Numbered from the stretch's first letter, positions 1-12,629 are shown. The stretch is 64,000 bases of DNA from Tetrahymena thermophila SB210 (GCF_000189635.1 NW_002476363.1:124001-188000), one strand, 5' to 3'. Notes: generated by a model not told the origin, from the letters alone. Made by a program: numbers and translations.

Positions 1-677
1 TATCCTAAGATAATCTAGTTGACTTATGCTAAAAAGCTGGAGTAAATTCTTATTATAAAATTGAATTCTTTAATAAGAAGCAACCCAATCGATAAACTTC
101 TTCCTCTGTCCGGACTAATAAAGAAATTAAAGCTCCTGTTTATATAGTATTAGATTATAAAATGATCTTTCTTGCCTTTCATTTTTTCTACTTTATTTCT
201 ACTTTTAATTAATTAATATAACAATTAAATGATTTTTTTTTTAATTTCATTTAATTTCAAACATTAGTAATTTAAATTAACATAGAGTATAAAAACTAGG
301 ATGTTTTATTTCACCAACAAAAGTTCTTATCTATCTATCTATTTTTACATTTAATAAAATAAATTTCAAATTAACACTTCAACAATAAATAGAAAAGATT
401 CATTTATTTCTTTGTTTGTTTGTTTTTGTTTTTAAAATTATTATGTAATAATAATTTATTTTTATCAAATATATTATTATAAGTATTTATATTAAAAATA
501 TTATAAAAAATAGAAGAAATTCTAATTGTAACAAATGATCTTTTGGAGATAATTAAAAAAATGAACAACACTTGGCAAAGAATATCTAAGTCATAAAAAT
601 ATGATTAAAATTCAAATATCAGAGAACTACAATTAACCGCTTCTTCCTTTGAAGTTTATAATTAATTATTTATTTGA
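1..677 (+). CDS. 3' end of an unknown gene (partial, at least two exons)
   Basis: Two stretches in the same frame look coding under the ciliate code. The first runs from the window edge to about base 146 and ends ...KEIKAPVY. The second runs from about base 484 or 514 to a TGA at 675-677 and contains MNNTWQRISK and ends VYNQLFI. Between them the DNA is very AT-rich with simple repeats, as expected of an intron, and a GT at 138 or 147 is a candidate donor. The exact splice sites were not fixed because more than one phase-compatible choice exists. The 5' part lies outside the window. The product is not recognised. A minus-strand reading of bases 1-160 also stays open, so even the strand of the first piece is not certain. 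Confidence 0.4.
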
Positions 678-3189
678 TTATAAAGATTCTCAGTAAATAA
701 CAAATCATTTCAATTATTTAATTTAAAAAAGAAATAAATTCTTCTTATTGTATTCAAACTAGAAAAAATAATTGAAATCAGTTAAAGATAAACAAATAAA
801 TAAATAAATGCTTGATATTATATTTAAATATTTATCATATACTCGCTAATATTTTATTTTAGAAGTCAAAATTCATAAAATAATTTAGAATAAGCATAAC
901 TATTATAATTTATAAAGTTTTTATTCATAAATTCGCAAAATATACTGATTATATTTACCAGAGTATGTATTTACATATATTTTTAAAAAACAACTTTCTA
1001 TCAATCAATTTATCTTCTTCTTGAAGTTATCTTAGGTTATTTTAAGTGGTTAACTTTAATTTGTATTAAATCTTGAATGAATGAATGATACAGCTATTTT
1101 ATATATTATTCATTTCAAATAAATTTTTGATCAATTTAAAAATTTTTGAAAAATATTTTCAAAATATATTAAGAAATGTTTTTGAACCAAAAAATATAAT
1201 TGCTAGTTTTAAAAAGCTATTAATTCAGTTAAAGAAAAATTATTTTAAAAAATATTTATTTATTCATTTTTTAGTAATAAAATAGAGAGAGAGTGTTTCT
1301 TTTAGCGTGAATTTAATTATTGTCTGTCTTTTTTCTATCAAAAAATCTAAGGAATTTGACTTAGATTTTATTATTACTGAAAAATTTTCTTTTCTGATGT
1401 TTTTTTTAAATGTGATATATTTTGTAATTTAAAAATAATCTTTTGTTATGATATTAAAATTTGAGTAAATTACATCAATAATTATTTATTATTTCTTAAT
1501 TTAAAATTTTTTTGTCATGATACTCTTTACGTTTGAATTTGTTTTCTTTCTTTCAATCTCCAATCCCCAAGTAACTAGGATTTGATATAAATGTAAAGTA
1601 AAAGCAAAAATTCTTTCCTTTGCTTCTTTTTGATTTATAATCAACGAACGACCCCACTTTTATAACATAATATTTAAATAATTTAATTATTAGTGCATGT
1701 ATATATGACAAACTCATCTATCTCCAATTTATAAATTGAAAGCAAAAATCTAATTTGATTTATAATTTCAAAAAAATACTGCTGCATTTTTGCTCTTTAC
1801 TTCGTTAAGCTATAAAAAAATACTAATCTAACTTTTATCTTTCGTTTTGAGGAGTCCAAACAGATTAAGAAAATTTGTTATTTCTTATTTTTAAACAGTA
1901 TGATTTAATAAGTCTTAATTAATTCAAATAACAAATGTATTTATAACTTAAATTTCTGGAGAAATAAAAAATTTAAATGTTAATTGCACAAAAATATTAA
2001 TTGAAATAAATAGATAAATTCTAATACAAGCAATTATCTACTGACTATTTCTTTTTAAAAATACTAATATTTATTTGAATATTTTTATTTATTATTATTA
2101 TTATTATTTATTCTGGGGAAACGAAATAAATTAAATAAATAAATAACTATCTAACATATTTTATCTTATCCAATCAATAATAATTATATCTATCAATTTT
2201 CAATAAATCCATTTAAATATTTTGATGAATGCTTTAAATTAAAATATTGTTGCAGAAAAGATAGCAAATAAATAAATAAATGAACATTCAAATTTAATAA
2301 ATGAAACAAAAATATTTAATTGGTTAGTTTGAACTTTAAAATCTACAAAAAAAATAATTTAAATGTAAAGATGCAATTATTAAATATACATTTTTAAAAA
2401 TTAATATGTATTATTTCAATTATCTATTATAATTTGCTTCTAAAAATTAGATTTATACAACCAACAAACAATAATGTTAAATATAAAACTAATCAATCAA
2501 TCATCTTCAATTCAATAGAAGTCTAATTCTCATTGATAGAGATAGATAGATAGACAGATAGTTAGAATTGCTTTATACATAATTTTCATTTAAAATTGCT
2601 TCCAATTATGCTTTTTTTATGTTTTTGTAGATAAAAGACAACCAATCATAATAATTTTTTTATTTAAATTTACATATACAGACAGACAGATAGATATATA
2701 ATTTTTTGATAGAAACAAACTCTAAAAAAATAATTAATTTCATATGATTTTCTACAATTATTTTAAGCAAGTATTTCTTAAGAAATTAATTTTCGATTTG
2801 GATCTATAAAAAATCAAAATTAAGTAAATACTATTTACAAATCATCATGCAAGATTCTGATCAATTTTCTTAAATTTTCGAAAGCAATTAATAAAAAAAA
2901 TTTAAAAAGATCGATCTTTCCTTTATGAAACGATTATTACAAGCTGATAGATAGTTAGATACACTCACTTTTTATTGATTGATTATTATAAAAATTAAAA
3001 ATCTTTTTTTATATAAACATATATTTTAATGTTTTTCTTCTAAATATTTTTTACTTATAGTATTTTAGTTAGAGATAAAGCCGATATTTGGCTGAATACC
3101 TAATTTATAATCCAAAAATAAAAATTTTAGACAGGTGGGGATGAATTTTTGAAATAGATTAATAATGAATGATAAATACATTTAAATCA
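678..3189. other. AT-rich intergenic region with short tandem repeats
   Basis: I see no supportable gene here. The stretch holds many homopolymer runs and tetranucleotide tracts, for example GATA/GACA-type repeats near 2537-2562 and 2681-2700. An open frame at 1085-1285 is low-complexity and rich in Phe, Ile and Lys, as expected of random AT-rich DNA. Confidence 0.6.
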
Positions 3190-5616
3190 TCAATCTTATA
3201 AGAATAGATCCCAAAAAATAAGTTTAGGATTAAAAGTCATTTAATTTTAAATATATTTCTGAAAGCATGTTATCTATACAACTTAAGAGTAAAGATTGTT
3301 TTATTAAAAAAAATCTGCTGTTTAGATAGCGAGATCTATTTAAGTAAGGTATTTTAAGTATTTGTTAATTTAACTTTGAAAAATGAAAAACTAAGGATCT
3401 TGACTATCAATAGAAGGTATTTTAATATAAATTTTTGTTAAATTGATATTTTGGCATAAACTCTAAGTCAGCTGTTTCATATAATTGGTGTATTACTTGT
3501 TTAAGTAAAAATCTAAACTGATTTCTTCAAGAGATTTTTGCTGCTTTATGAATCCAAACAATAAGCCATAATCAATATTGCTATCATTTATAAAAAAAGC
3601 AACTTTTTTCAGAGTCTTAATTCTATTTAAATTCCAATAAACTTATTTAATATGCTTGATCTGATTTTCACCTTTCTTTAACTCAATATTGAGATTTAAT
3701 ACTTCCAACATTTTAAGGCTCTCTGTAAGTTTTATAAGATCCTCATAATTTGAGATACTTTAAAATTTAAATTTTTTAAGAAGCCTCATTTATGAAATAA
3801 CTTAACAAAGTTTAGAAGACTATTTAGCCACTAGGTTCTCTTAATTAACTTCTAATTCCTCTAGCTATGGTGTAAATTATGTCTAAAAGTTCTTTGAAAT
3901 ATTAATAAAGCAAGATTTTTATATTTTGAGAGTTTTTAAGCTTAAAAGGTTGCTAAGGAGCTCTACTAAGTCAAACTCTAAATCTTTTAGAACTAGGATT
4001 TAAACATTACAAAACAAATCTTTATACTGAATTTTTTAAGCTATTTTTCCAATATTCCCAAGTCTCAGAGTATTTGGAAAACACTCATGTAGACTTATTT
4101 CTTGTTCTTCTTAATCTTCATTTTTATAATTTAATTCTTCTTTAGAATAGCCATTTTTTTCTTTTTTATTTGTAGAAAAACAAGATTACATAAAATTTGT
4201 ATTCACTTGTAATTAATTGCTTTTTAATTGATGATTTAATTCTACTGCTTAAATCTTTTGTTAAAGTTGATTTTGGCAAAATTTAAAGCTGTCTAAACCT
4301 TCTTGCTTATCATTTATTTAAAGTTTATATTATTTATTCATTTGTTGTAACCTTTAATTTAAGTTTTCTTAATTAAGTTTTTTTGAAGAATCAGATAAAC
4401 TTGAAGCATCTTTTGCATCTCCATTTTCCTAATTTATCCAACTCTTAAATTATTTTTAATCTTAAATCGTTTTTGAGTCAAATTGATTATTTCCTGATTT
4501 ATTAAATTTTTGACTATCAATTTTATTTTCATCTGATGACAAAATGCTTGAGTGAAAAGAGAACTAAAATTGCTAATCAAGAGAAGATTATCTTGCCAAA
4601 TTTAAATTATTTATTAATTATTAGTTGGTATTATTTTAAAGCGAATATTATTTTGATAGCTTGTTTTCATTATTATTTATATCATTATCATTTAAAGAAT
4701 TATTCTAGCAATAGAGGAATTTATTTTTGTTAGCACTACCTAGAATATTAAATTACTCATTATAATTATAAAAATCCTATGAATTTAAAGAATTCTTTTG
4801 TGTGGTACATTTTGAGGAGTTCATAAAAGATAATTTTTTTGCAGAATTTAATTTATTTCTTTCATTATTGCATTTTTTTTGATTGAAATACAATTTATTT
4901 TTAAAAATTGGAATTTCAAAAGAGTTCATCAAAGCTTCTTAGTTTGTTAGCTCTGAAATATCCAATTCTATATCCTTAAGGTATTAATTATTCTGAAGTA
5001 GAATAAGGAATGAATTGAAATGCTAGTAATAAACTTAATTAATTTTTACTTTTATACCTAATCTATTAAGTTGATTTTTCTAAAGAATTTATTAAATATA
5101 AGCAAATAAAAAGGAGATATTTAAAGGTTTTATTTATCCAGTTTACTCTATTGAAATTTAAAACTGAGAAATATTTTATTCAGGCACAGTTAGCAACTGA
5201 AAAAACGACTCAAAGCACAAAAACTCCTTTCGGAATTTTACTTGAAGTGATATTCTATGAGTGTAAATGCTGAATACACTTTTTAGATCTTACAGCATTT
5301 CAGAAGCTGGATAAGGTTTAAAAACAGATAGAACTAGTTTTAGCTTTTGAAGTTTCCTGCTTTAATCAAAATATTTGCGAAAAGCCAAAGCTAATTTCTC
5401 AAGAACTTTTAACTTAACGAAATCATGCCAAACAATTTCAATCTTAGTAATAAATGGGTTATCATAAATAAGGTTGACAAAATTGTCGAATTCTGATTGA
5501 CTTAAAGATGAGTAATTGCATTCTATTATAATTTTCTCTTGCCTAATTTTACTAATTTGATTGAGAAAGTAATTTAAATTAGTAAGTTTTATGTTATTCT
5601 CATTAAAGATGCTCAT
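3190..5616 (-). CDS. Leucine-rich-like hypothetical protein, 808 residues, single exon
   Basis: One uninterrupted frame runs from the ATG at 5614-5616 to a TGA at 3190-3192 with TAA/TAG read as Gln; 2427 bases is exactly 809 codons. The start has A residues at -1 to -3. The first 85 residues form a compact segment with leucine-rich character (MSIFNENNIKLTNLNYFLNQ, then ITKIEIVW and LKVLEKLALAF). The middle, about residues 190-480, is Asn/Gln/Ser-rich and probably disordered. Residues of about 490-790 return to a leucine-rich pattern of alternating strand and helix, for example DLVELLSNLLSLKTLKIQ, LKMLEVLNLNIEL and QKSLEEISLDF, spaced like irregular leucine-rich repeats. Such proteins are usually protein-interaction scaffolds; the specific function is unknown. 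No introns are needed. The region upstream, 5617-7209, is non-coding. Confidence 0.75.
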
Positions 5617-6019
5617 TTTTATTATAGACTACAAGCTATTGTATTTGTATTTTTTGATAATTAATGAAATTAGATGATAAATTTTGTTCAAAAAAAAAAA
5701 CAAAAAACAAATATAAATCAGTAATATAAAAAATAAATTACAAGCTGTTATCAATTTATAAATAAATAAATATTTTAAAAAATTAAATGCTTAGGCGCCA
5801 AAAAGAATGTAATTTTCATTTATTTAGTTATGTCTACTAACAATTGTATTTATTTATTTATTTATTATCTATTCTTACAATATAATTTCTAAAAAAATAA
5901 ACTAAAATCAATCTATTTCAAAAAGGTAGACATGATCATTTATCTTTCAATATTTTATAATTAGTTGATTATCTATCATAGAATAATATAAATATTGGTT
6001 AAATAAATAAATTATTATT

Positions 6020-6058
<39 letters not shown>

Positions 6059-7209
6059 TTAATATTTTACTAAAATTGATCAGTTTGTTTTTAATAAAAG
6101 CAATGAATATCTTCTATTAAAAAATCCAATACTATTTTATAGCTTTTTTTAATTAAATTGAAAAATGGATATATAATAAATAAAACTTGATAATCTATTG
6201 AATTAATTTTAATTTTTAAACATTTAAATTTAATAATAAACTTAAGTTTTAATTTTTAAAAATTATATTTTTTGTAAATTTTTTTTCATGTTAATAGTTA
6301 TGAATATTTTTTCTATTTTTGAGTGATTAAATTAACAAAACAAATATTTTTTTGAATAAAAATTATTTATCAAAGATTATTATTTTTTTAAAGTTAATAA
6401 TAAAAATATCAAATTCATAAATAATTTCATTCAAACCCAAAACACAATTTTATTATTTTCAAAAATGAAAAATAAAAAATTTAAAAACTAAGATTAGATT
6501 TTTAAAAATTTAATTTATTGAGTTATTTAATGATTATTAAGTGGATTTTAAATATAAGGAACAAATTTACAAATTTTCATAATATATTTATAAATTAGAT
6601 TTTTTTCTATTAGAAATTTATTAATTTGTTTAAATTAAAATAGAATAATAAAAACACTCATACTGAGTTTTAATTTAAATTTCTTTAAGTAAAAATACAT
6701 ATAGGTAAAGAAAGAAAGAAAAAAAACAAATCAACCTCAGATTCAACTTTTTTTTGGAAACATAGAATTTTTTTAAGAAATTTCAAAATATAAAAATTAG
6801 ATTAGTTAGTTATTCTTTTTAAAGCTGAAATTTCAATCAGAATCTCAAAATTTAAATCGCTTGGTTATAATTTTCTTATTTGTTAGTTGATTTATCAAAT
6901 TAGATAGAAGGAAAATATTTATAAATATCTTCAAAATAAATTAAAGTTTTCCTCTTTCAATATTTTGTGTAATTTTCCTATTTAGCATCTTAAGCATTTG
7001 TATATTCAGAAAAAGATTTAAATATAAATATTAAATTGCTTAAATATAAACCGTTATAATACTTGCTTTATTTTAGAATGAGAAATCGGATTATTTTTTT
7101 AGAGAGAGCCCTGCTACTTTTTGTTTTGATTTCAGTGTATTTTTTTGTTTGAAGAAATCAAAAAATTTGTTGAAGAAAATATGGGCTAAATTAAAATTTT
7201 TGATACAAT
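5617..7209. other. AT-rich intergenic region
   Basis: No gene is supported. A 25-codon frame at 7078-7155 (starting MRNRIIFLERALLLF) is open but too short to call. The main landmark is the TTTA tract described separately. Confidence 0.55.
6018..6062. repeat. (TTTA)n microsatellite
   Basis: About eleven perfect TTTA units in a row lie in non-coding DNA. Shorter TTTA and AAAT tracts flank it at 5848-5866 and 6001-6013. Confidence 0.95.
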
Positions 7210-7554
7210 ATGAAGATTTCTGATCAATTATTGGAATGTAAGTAGCGTACAATTAGAATAAATTAAGTATTTAGCTCTTAGTATTTAGTTTATTAGTTTG
7301 TTGTAACTAATAGCAAATTTAAGTCTGAGCTTAACTAAGTAAAGTCTAATTTGAAGCAAATACTAAAGAAGGGCTTAACAAAGAAAGTATTTGGAGAAAA
7401 AATTGTTTATTAAGTGAAAGAAAAATTAGTTGAAAAAGGTCTATGCGCAACTAAATAAAATTTAAATAAAAAAAGTGTTTGTTGGTTTACGTGGAAATAA
7501 ATTCAAATTGAAAATGACAATATTTATTTTATTTAATTTTTACTTCAAAATTGA
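7210..7554 (+). CDS. Small unknown protein or exon, 114 residues
   Basis: The frame opens at an ATG at 7210 and closes at a TGA at 7552-7554. It reads as a credible protein (begins MKISDQLLECKQR, then LTKKVFGEKIVYQVKEKL, then KKSVCWFTWKQ), with lysine-rich helices followed by a tryptophan-containing hydrophobic end. The pattern faintly recalls the second winged helix of an ESCRT-II VPS25-type protein, but the similarity is weak and I do not assign it. It could equally be one exon of the intron-containing gene that seems to follow at 7835-9280. No recognisable signal peptide or membrane segment is present. Confidence 0.35.
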
Positions 7555-7834
7555 TGTGATTCAAAGAGCGCCAAAGAAGAGCAAATGAAATTTTTCAACT
7601 TTTATTTTTTTATCCAGAAAACGTATTCTGAATATTTTAATCACATTTTCCAAATAAATTTAAAATACTATTTAATCAAAGAAACATTTGTTTATTTTTA
7701 TTCGTTCTAATATGCTTTTTAATGCAAATTAAAATAGATATATAGCTTGTTTAAAGACAAATTCATAAAAATGTAAGTAAATAAAATTTAATTGTTTTTC
7801 TAAATTCACTATTATGTCTATGTGAAACGGCTAA

Positions 7835-9280
7835 GAAAATTGTCTGACATTCTGGCCAATTCTTTTGTTTATTCTTTTTATTTGGTATTAATTTCTAAAG
7901 ACACCTATTAATTGCCTTACTGATGACTTAATATTTTGCAATTGTCAGATATCTATGAAATACCCCAAATCCATTTTCAAGCACATATTCAAAACTTTTG
8001 AAATGAACGATTTCTAAGTTGATGAGATCAATCTTTTTTTGATTTCATCATTTCAAGTAAGAGATTTAGATTTAAAAATTTTAGAAAGGCGGTTTATTTA
8101 AAAAATAAATGGCTATCAGTTGAAAATTTATATGCACTGAGCGAGCTAAAAGTACAATTTCTTAAGCTTACACTTTACATTTACAAAAAATTTATAAAAA
8201 GACTTCTATTTAAAAACATGTAACATAGGATAAGAGAAAGTGCTGTTTATTATCAATTAATATAGATTAACAAATAAAATTTCTACAAACTTTAGTATAT
8301 GAAATGATTGAACAGTCTTGTAAAAGAAATAAATAATCGGCGTAAAGGAAAATTTATATTTATTGAAATACTTATGTATGTATTATTCTTAATAAATTGT
8401 TGGGTAAACTACCATTAGGTGAAAGAAATTTTAAAGCAGCTAGAAAGGTCTCAAAAAAATTAGTGAAAATTGAACAGAAAATAGAAAAAGAATTTGCCTA
8501 TTGTCTCAAAACGGTGAAAATGATGGCACTTTTATCTTATTTCTAATGATTATTTATGCAATAATTGATATTTTTTTATGTGAGAATTAGAAAAATGAAA
8601 GAAAAATTATAATGTATTATTAAAAAATTTATGATAGTTGCAAAATGTTCGGTAAATCTTTCTATTTATTTATAATGAAAGGGTTATATACTGATTAACT
8701 TAATGAGGGAGGTATTTATAATCAAAAAGCAATTAAAAAGAAAGAAAAAATTGTCAAAAAAGAAGTAAAACACAAAGAGAAGAATTATTATTAAAGCTTC
8801 TGCTATCTATCTATATTTACTAACAATCAATCAATATTTTACATATATATTTTCTAAGATTTAAGTAAAGAGAAAAAAAAACTCTATAAATCAAAAGAAT
8901 TAAAGACATTTTGATAAGTAATTTTGAAGGCTTGGGTGGCAAGAATAAGACAAATTTCAATAGTATATCTTCTTTGAAAGATTAAACACCAATAAATAAA
9001 AGGACAAGGACTCCACCGTAGAAATAGACTTAATAATATAAATTAAAAGTGGTGGGAATACACTCTAAGCATAAACAACAAAAATTAAAAAAATCACCAT
9101 CAAGAGCGATATCTCGCAGTCAGAAAATAATCACTAGAGCAAGCCGCTAATTAAACATTCGCAGTAATTCATTCAGTATTCAAAGCGTATCTGCCCCAAG
9201 AAGGTACATACAAGATTAGTTAATTAAATACAAAGAAAAGAAGAAGGGGGTCCAACTTAACTTTATTCTTTTTTGTGAGA
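7835..9280 (+). CDS. Intron-containing unknown gene, exon structure unresolved
   Basis: Several short plus-strand pieces read as protein but lie in different frames, which suggests a spliced gene. One at about 7835-8140 contains TFWPILLFILFIWYQFLK (a possible membrane segment) and MKYPKSIFKHIF. One at about 8123-8305 contains ALSELKVQFLKLTLYIY. One at about 8424-8530 contains ERNFKAARKVSKKLVKIEQ. One at about 8480-8764 contains GTFILFLMIIYAIIDIFLCE and ends IVKKE before GTAAAA. A later one from 8859 contains NFEGLGGKNKTNFNS and a basic Ser/Arg-rich tail (KKSPSRAISRS). Joining 8764 to 8859 keeps phase 0. The 3' end is uncertain; a TGA at 9276-9278 lies in a different frame from the last piece. 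The function is unknown. It may also be two adjacent genes. Confidence 0.35.
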
Positions 9281-9340
9281 GAAGAAGAAGAAGAAAAAGA
9301 ATATTAAAATAACTAAAAAAGGAAAGCAAATTAACCTATT

Positions 9341-9802
9341 TCAATTCTAAGTACAATTTCCATTTTCAAACACCTAAATCAACTCCCCTCTTAAAGTCAA
9401 ACTCTCCTCCTCTGCAGTGCTTCTCCTTACAAAAATCCAAATCATCTGCACAGAAAAAAGATACTATTTAGTAATCTTCACATTAAATTTAGCACAAATC
9501 AGCTCGAAGTTAGTCTTCTGAAAACGCGTAACTCCTAAATTTACTCTCGAAGCAATCCTTTCTACTAACCCAACTTTGTAACCCTGCTGGATAGCTATTA
9601 GAGTCTGCTTCTTATTAATTAAAATCAATACATAATATAGCGCGCATTCCTTAGATTTAAAGTTTTTAAACTCTTAACACTTAATAAATTTAGCACTCAG
9701 CAGAGCTGCTGCGTTCGATACAAAAATATTAATAACCTATTTAAAATATGGAAGATGAGACTTAATTCTTATTCTAAAATAACTATATGAGATATGATAC
9801 AT
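9341..9802 (-). CDS. Possible Alba-like nucleic-acid-binding protein, 153 residues
   Basis: The minus-strand frame from an ATG at 9800-9802 to a TGA at 9341-9343 has 154 codons and strong purine bias at first codon positions, a coding sign. The central part reads INIFVSNAAALL, then KKQTLIAIQQGYKVGLVER, then LGVTRFQKTNFELI. The order (strand, helix, strand, helix with V-x-x-V-E-R, then a strand ending in Thr-Asn) resembles the Alba fold seen in small chromatin and RNA-binding proteins. This is a visual match only. Other frames on both strands are also free of TGA here, so the frame choice is not secure. Its start overlaps the first 55 bases of the WD40-like gene on the other strand, which is unusual and suggests that one of the two starts, or an exon boundary, is wrong. 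Confidence 0.35.
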
Positions 9803-11679
9803 CCTTTTAAACTTCAACTGCTGCTGATAGCTTTGAATTTGAGCAAAAAGCCTAGGATTTGAGTGGATTTGATCTTAAATCTAAGTAAAGATTTCCGTTC
9901 AGAATATCTAGCATCGAATGTATAGGTAAAAAAATTGTGCTAGGTAGTGATGAGGGCTCACTTTATGCATATCAATAGGTCTAAGCCCCTTAAAAATAAA
10001 GCTTCAAACTATTATACTTTGAGCCAAATGCTCATTCGCGCTCTAAAGTTGTAAAGATTCTAAGTGTTAATGAGCCAAAGAGCAGAAAAAATGAATTTAA
10101 AATCTCAGAATCAAATAATTTCAATAGAAATTAAGAAACATCCTACAACGATAATATCATGAAAAATCAAAATTAATATCAATATAATTAATAAGGCTCT
10201 TCATATATAAATTAAGAGAATACTTTTTGCTATCCTTCTAACTCTACTGAGTATTTCTCAAGTAGCCGCGATAGTACTAACTCAAAAAAATCTTAAAAAG
10301 CATCTTAGCATCAACCATTGTAAATTGTTAGCTGTGGTTTGTATGACAGGAGATTAATTTTATGGGAAATAAATGGAAAATTTGAAAAAATAGCCCAGTC
10401 TTAAATGTTTAAAACTTTAATTTACAACTTATCGGTTGATGAAAACTTTGTATTTGTAGCTACATTTCGCAAGATTTATGCATTGAATTTGACTAATTTA
10501 TAAATATGCATGAAATTTGGTGTGCCAAATTATAAATAAATTGAATTTTAAATTTCAAGTGTGGGTTGTCTCCCATTGTCAAACTCTAATATTTTAATAG
10601 CAGGAACTGATAACTACTAAGGAACTAACCAGTTCTTATCGCTTTGGGAATATCCTAAAGATTACAGCCTGGTTCAGTAAGATTTAGACCAATAAATGTA
10701 GGAGGAAGAAGAGGATTTGAATGCTTAAACTCAAGTTGTAGTAAATGACATAGAAGATTTAGATAATTTTGATCTTGATGGAGACTTCAATGAAGCTCCA
10801 GCAGCAGCAGAAATAAAGTCAAAGAAGAAAAAAAGAGTTTCTTTTTGGAAGCCTAATATTCTTGAGCATTGTCATTCAACTCGTGTTAGATAACTCAAGT
10901 GTTTCTAAAATTGTCCTTAATTTATTTCAGTCTCAGTTACAGAAATAAATATTTGGAAAATAATAGATGGTAACTAAGTCTAATCAATTCAATAACTTGG
11001 CTTTTAAAGCTAGATTAACTAACAAATTGGTTATAGCATATCTTCTCCTAGTCTTTCCACAGCTCCTTTCAGCTTTAAGACTGAGATTCCAGCTGCACAA
11101 TAGGTATTTTCTCTCAAGTTTAATCAAGAAAGAAAAATCTACACTAATGCTATTATTGAAAAGAAGACAAACAACATCCTTTTGTTTGTAGATTCTGAAG
11201 TACTTTCTTTTGACAGCTCAAATTTCAAATTAAATTATCATCAAAACTTGCATTCACAAAATCAAATTTCTTAACTTTACTTGAATTCTTCAATAAACAA
11301 CTGCAGCAACAATAACGAAGAAACAGGAAAATTCTAGTAAATGTACCCACACAATAACCATTACGTTCTCTTGAGTAACCCCCAAAACGCAGATCTAAAC
11401 ACACAATTCGCTACCAAATATACAATCGTAATTAATCCTTATTTTCTCTTCTTTTTTCTATTTTAATAGAATAATTAATTCTTTTTGCTCATATTTCCAA
11501 GTATTTATTTAAAGTGGATACAAATTTTAATTAAAAATCCTAAAAATATCACCAAAATTAAAGAACTTAAACTTAAAAAATGGCATTTATCTTACTTTTT
11601 TTATTATAAAATCAAAGGCTGTTTGCGAATTCGAGCAGAAAAAACAAACCAACTCCAACAAAGGTCCCAAAACAACTGA
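9748..11679 (+). CDS. WD40-like repeat protein, 643 residues
   Basis: The frame runs from the ATG at 9748 (MEDETQFLFQNNYMRYD) to a TGA at 11677-11679. Early residues read like the first blades of a beta-propeller: RISSIECIGKKIVLGSDEG, then LQIVSCGLYDRRLILWEIN, YNLSVDENFVFVATFRKIYA, SNILIAGTDNY and QFLSLWEYP. These are the paired Gly/Ser-Asp and hydrophobic-Trp strands typical of degenerate WD40 repeats. An acidic stretch (QEEEEDLNA, about residue 315) and a lysine cluster (SKKKKRVSFW) follow, then more propeller-like strands (ISVSVTEINIWKI). The last 90 codons, from about 11410, are AT-rich and less convincing. A GTAATT at about 11428 could start an intron with a different C terminus. The gene converges on the membrane protein at 11842. 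WD40 proteins act as scaffolds; no specific partner is evident. Confidence 0.7.
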
Positions 11680-11841
11680 AAATTGCTTTAATGGAAACCA
11701 AATTAACATATAAACATAATAGCCTAACTAAATATACAGCTAAAACAATTATAATATTAATTGTAACTTCTATTAAAGTGAACAATAGTAAATATTCTAG
11801 CCCATACATGAGTCGAAAATTGAAGAAGAAGATGAAGATAT

Positions 11842-12629
11842 TCAAATTTCTCCTAAATTGACACCAAGAAAAAAGAAATTACTCCAATCACCTATCAGTA
11901 AGCCTTTGTCATAAATACCTACAAGTGTTCCTCCAGTTTTGAAATATTCAACAGCCCATATAATTCCTTCTACAGCTTCATACACCATACTAATGAATAA
12001 GCTCAAATAAATTGAATAAGCAAACAACGCTGCCAAGATGAACAACTCCTCAACGAATTCTCTGCGTCGTCCATCATAATCCTCTACAAACATTCCAGCG
12101 ATAACATTTAGAAAACCCTTCTCAAACGGTCCAAGAAGCAACAGCAAGTGCATTAAAAAGTAACTAAAAAGACATGTTAAATACTGCAACAAAAAGAAGA
12201 AAATGAAATAAAATTTAGTGAAAGTTTTTGCTAACTAAAGCAATTTAAATACCTAAAAGAAAGATATAAATCCTTAATCTTTGATGCTGGTTTAATCATA
12301 AACAACTGCAAACCCTTCTTAATCTATAAATGATAAAGAACAAACAATATAGCTACCTATAATAGATCAATATTTAAGAAAAAATGAATAGAAACAATAT
12401 TTCTCCCAACTAAACATGAACTAATTAAATTCAAATACCATCAAAACAAATAGCTCCTATGCTAATAACATTAGCAAGAGCAGCAACAAAACATTTAAAA
12501 CATTTATAGTAGCCCAAGATTCTGAATCTACCTTGGGCTTCTACTCAATATAATGATATAAACAACAACAATAACAACAAAAACAATAACCTTATATTAA
12601 AAATATATTTATATTTACTTACAAAACAT
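11842..12629 (-). CDS. Four-exon multi-pass membrane protein, 173 residues
   Basis: The model is complement(11842..12183, 12253..12323, 12439..12540, 12623..12629). The first exon is only ATGTTTT, followed by GTAAGT; the three introns run GTAAGT...AG, GTATTT...AG and GTATTT...CAG, and the exons sum to 522 bases, exactly 174 codons. The protein begins MFQAQGRFRILGYYKCFKCF. It shows about four hydrophobic helices: CFVAALANVISIGAICF near residue 20, LTCLFSYFLMHLLLLLGPF near 65, FILAALFAYSIYLSLFI near 108, and a shorter C-terminal one (WSNFFFLGV). The loop EDYDGRRREFVEEL is charged. The family is not recognised. Downstream, an open hydrophobic frame at 11612-11845 on the same strand could be an extra exon, but no good splice sites link it. 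Confidence 0.7.

Noticed and set aside
1085-1285. 66-codon plus-strand open frame
   Set aside because: Low-complexity Phe/Ile/Lys/Asn composition typical of chance frames in AT-rich DNA, with no supporting context.
1555-1665. Slightly GC-richer patch considered as a small RNA gene
   Set aside because: No cloverleaf, internal box or other RNA-gene signature could be made out.
11612-11845. Hydrophobic minus-strand frame next to the four-exon membrane protein
   Set aside because: No ATG and no plausible splice sites connect it to the neighbour, whose own frame ends cleanly with TGA at 11842. It may be antisense to the WD40 gene's end.
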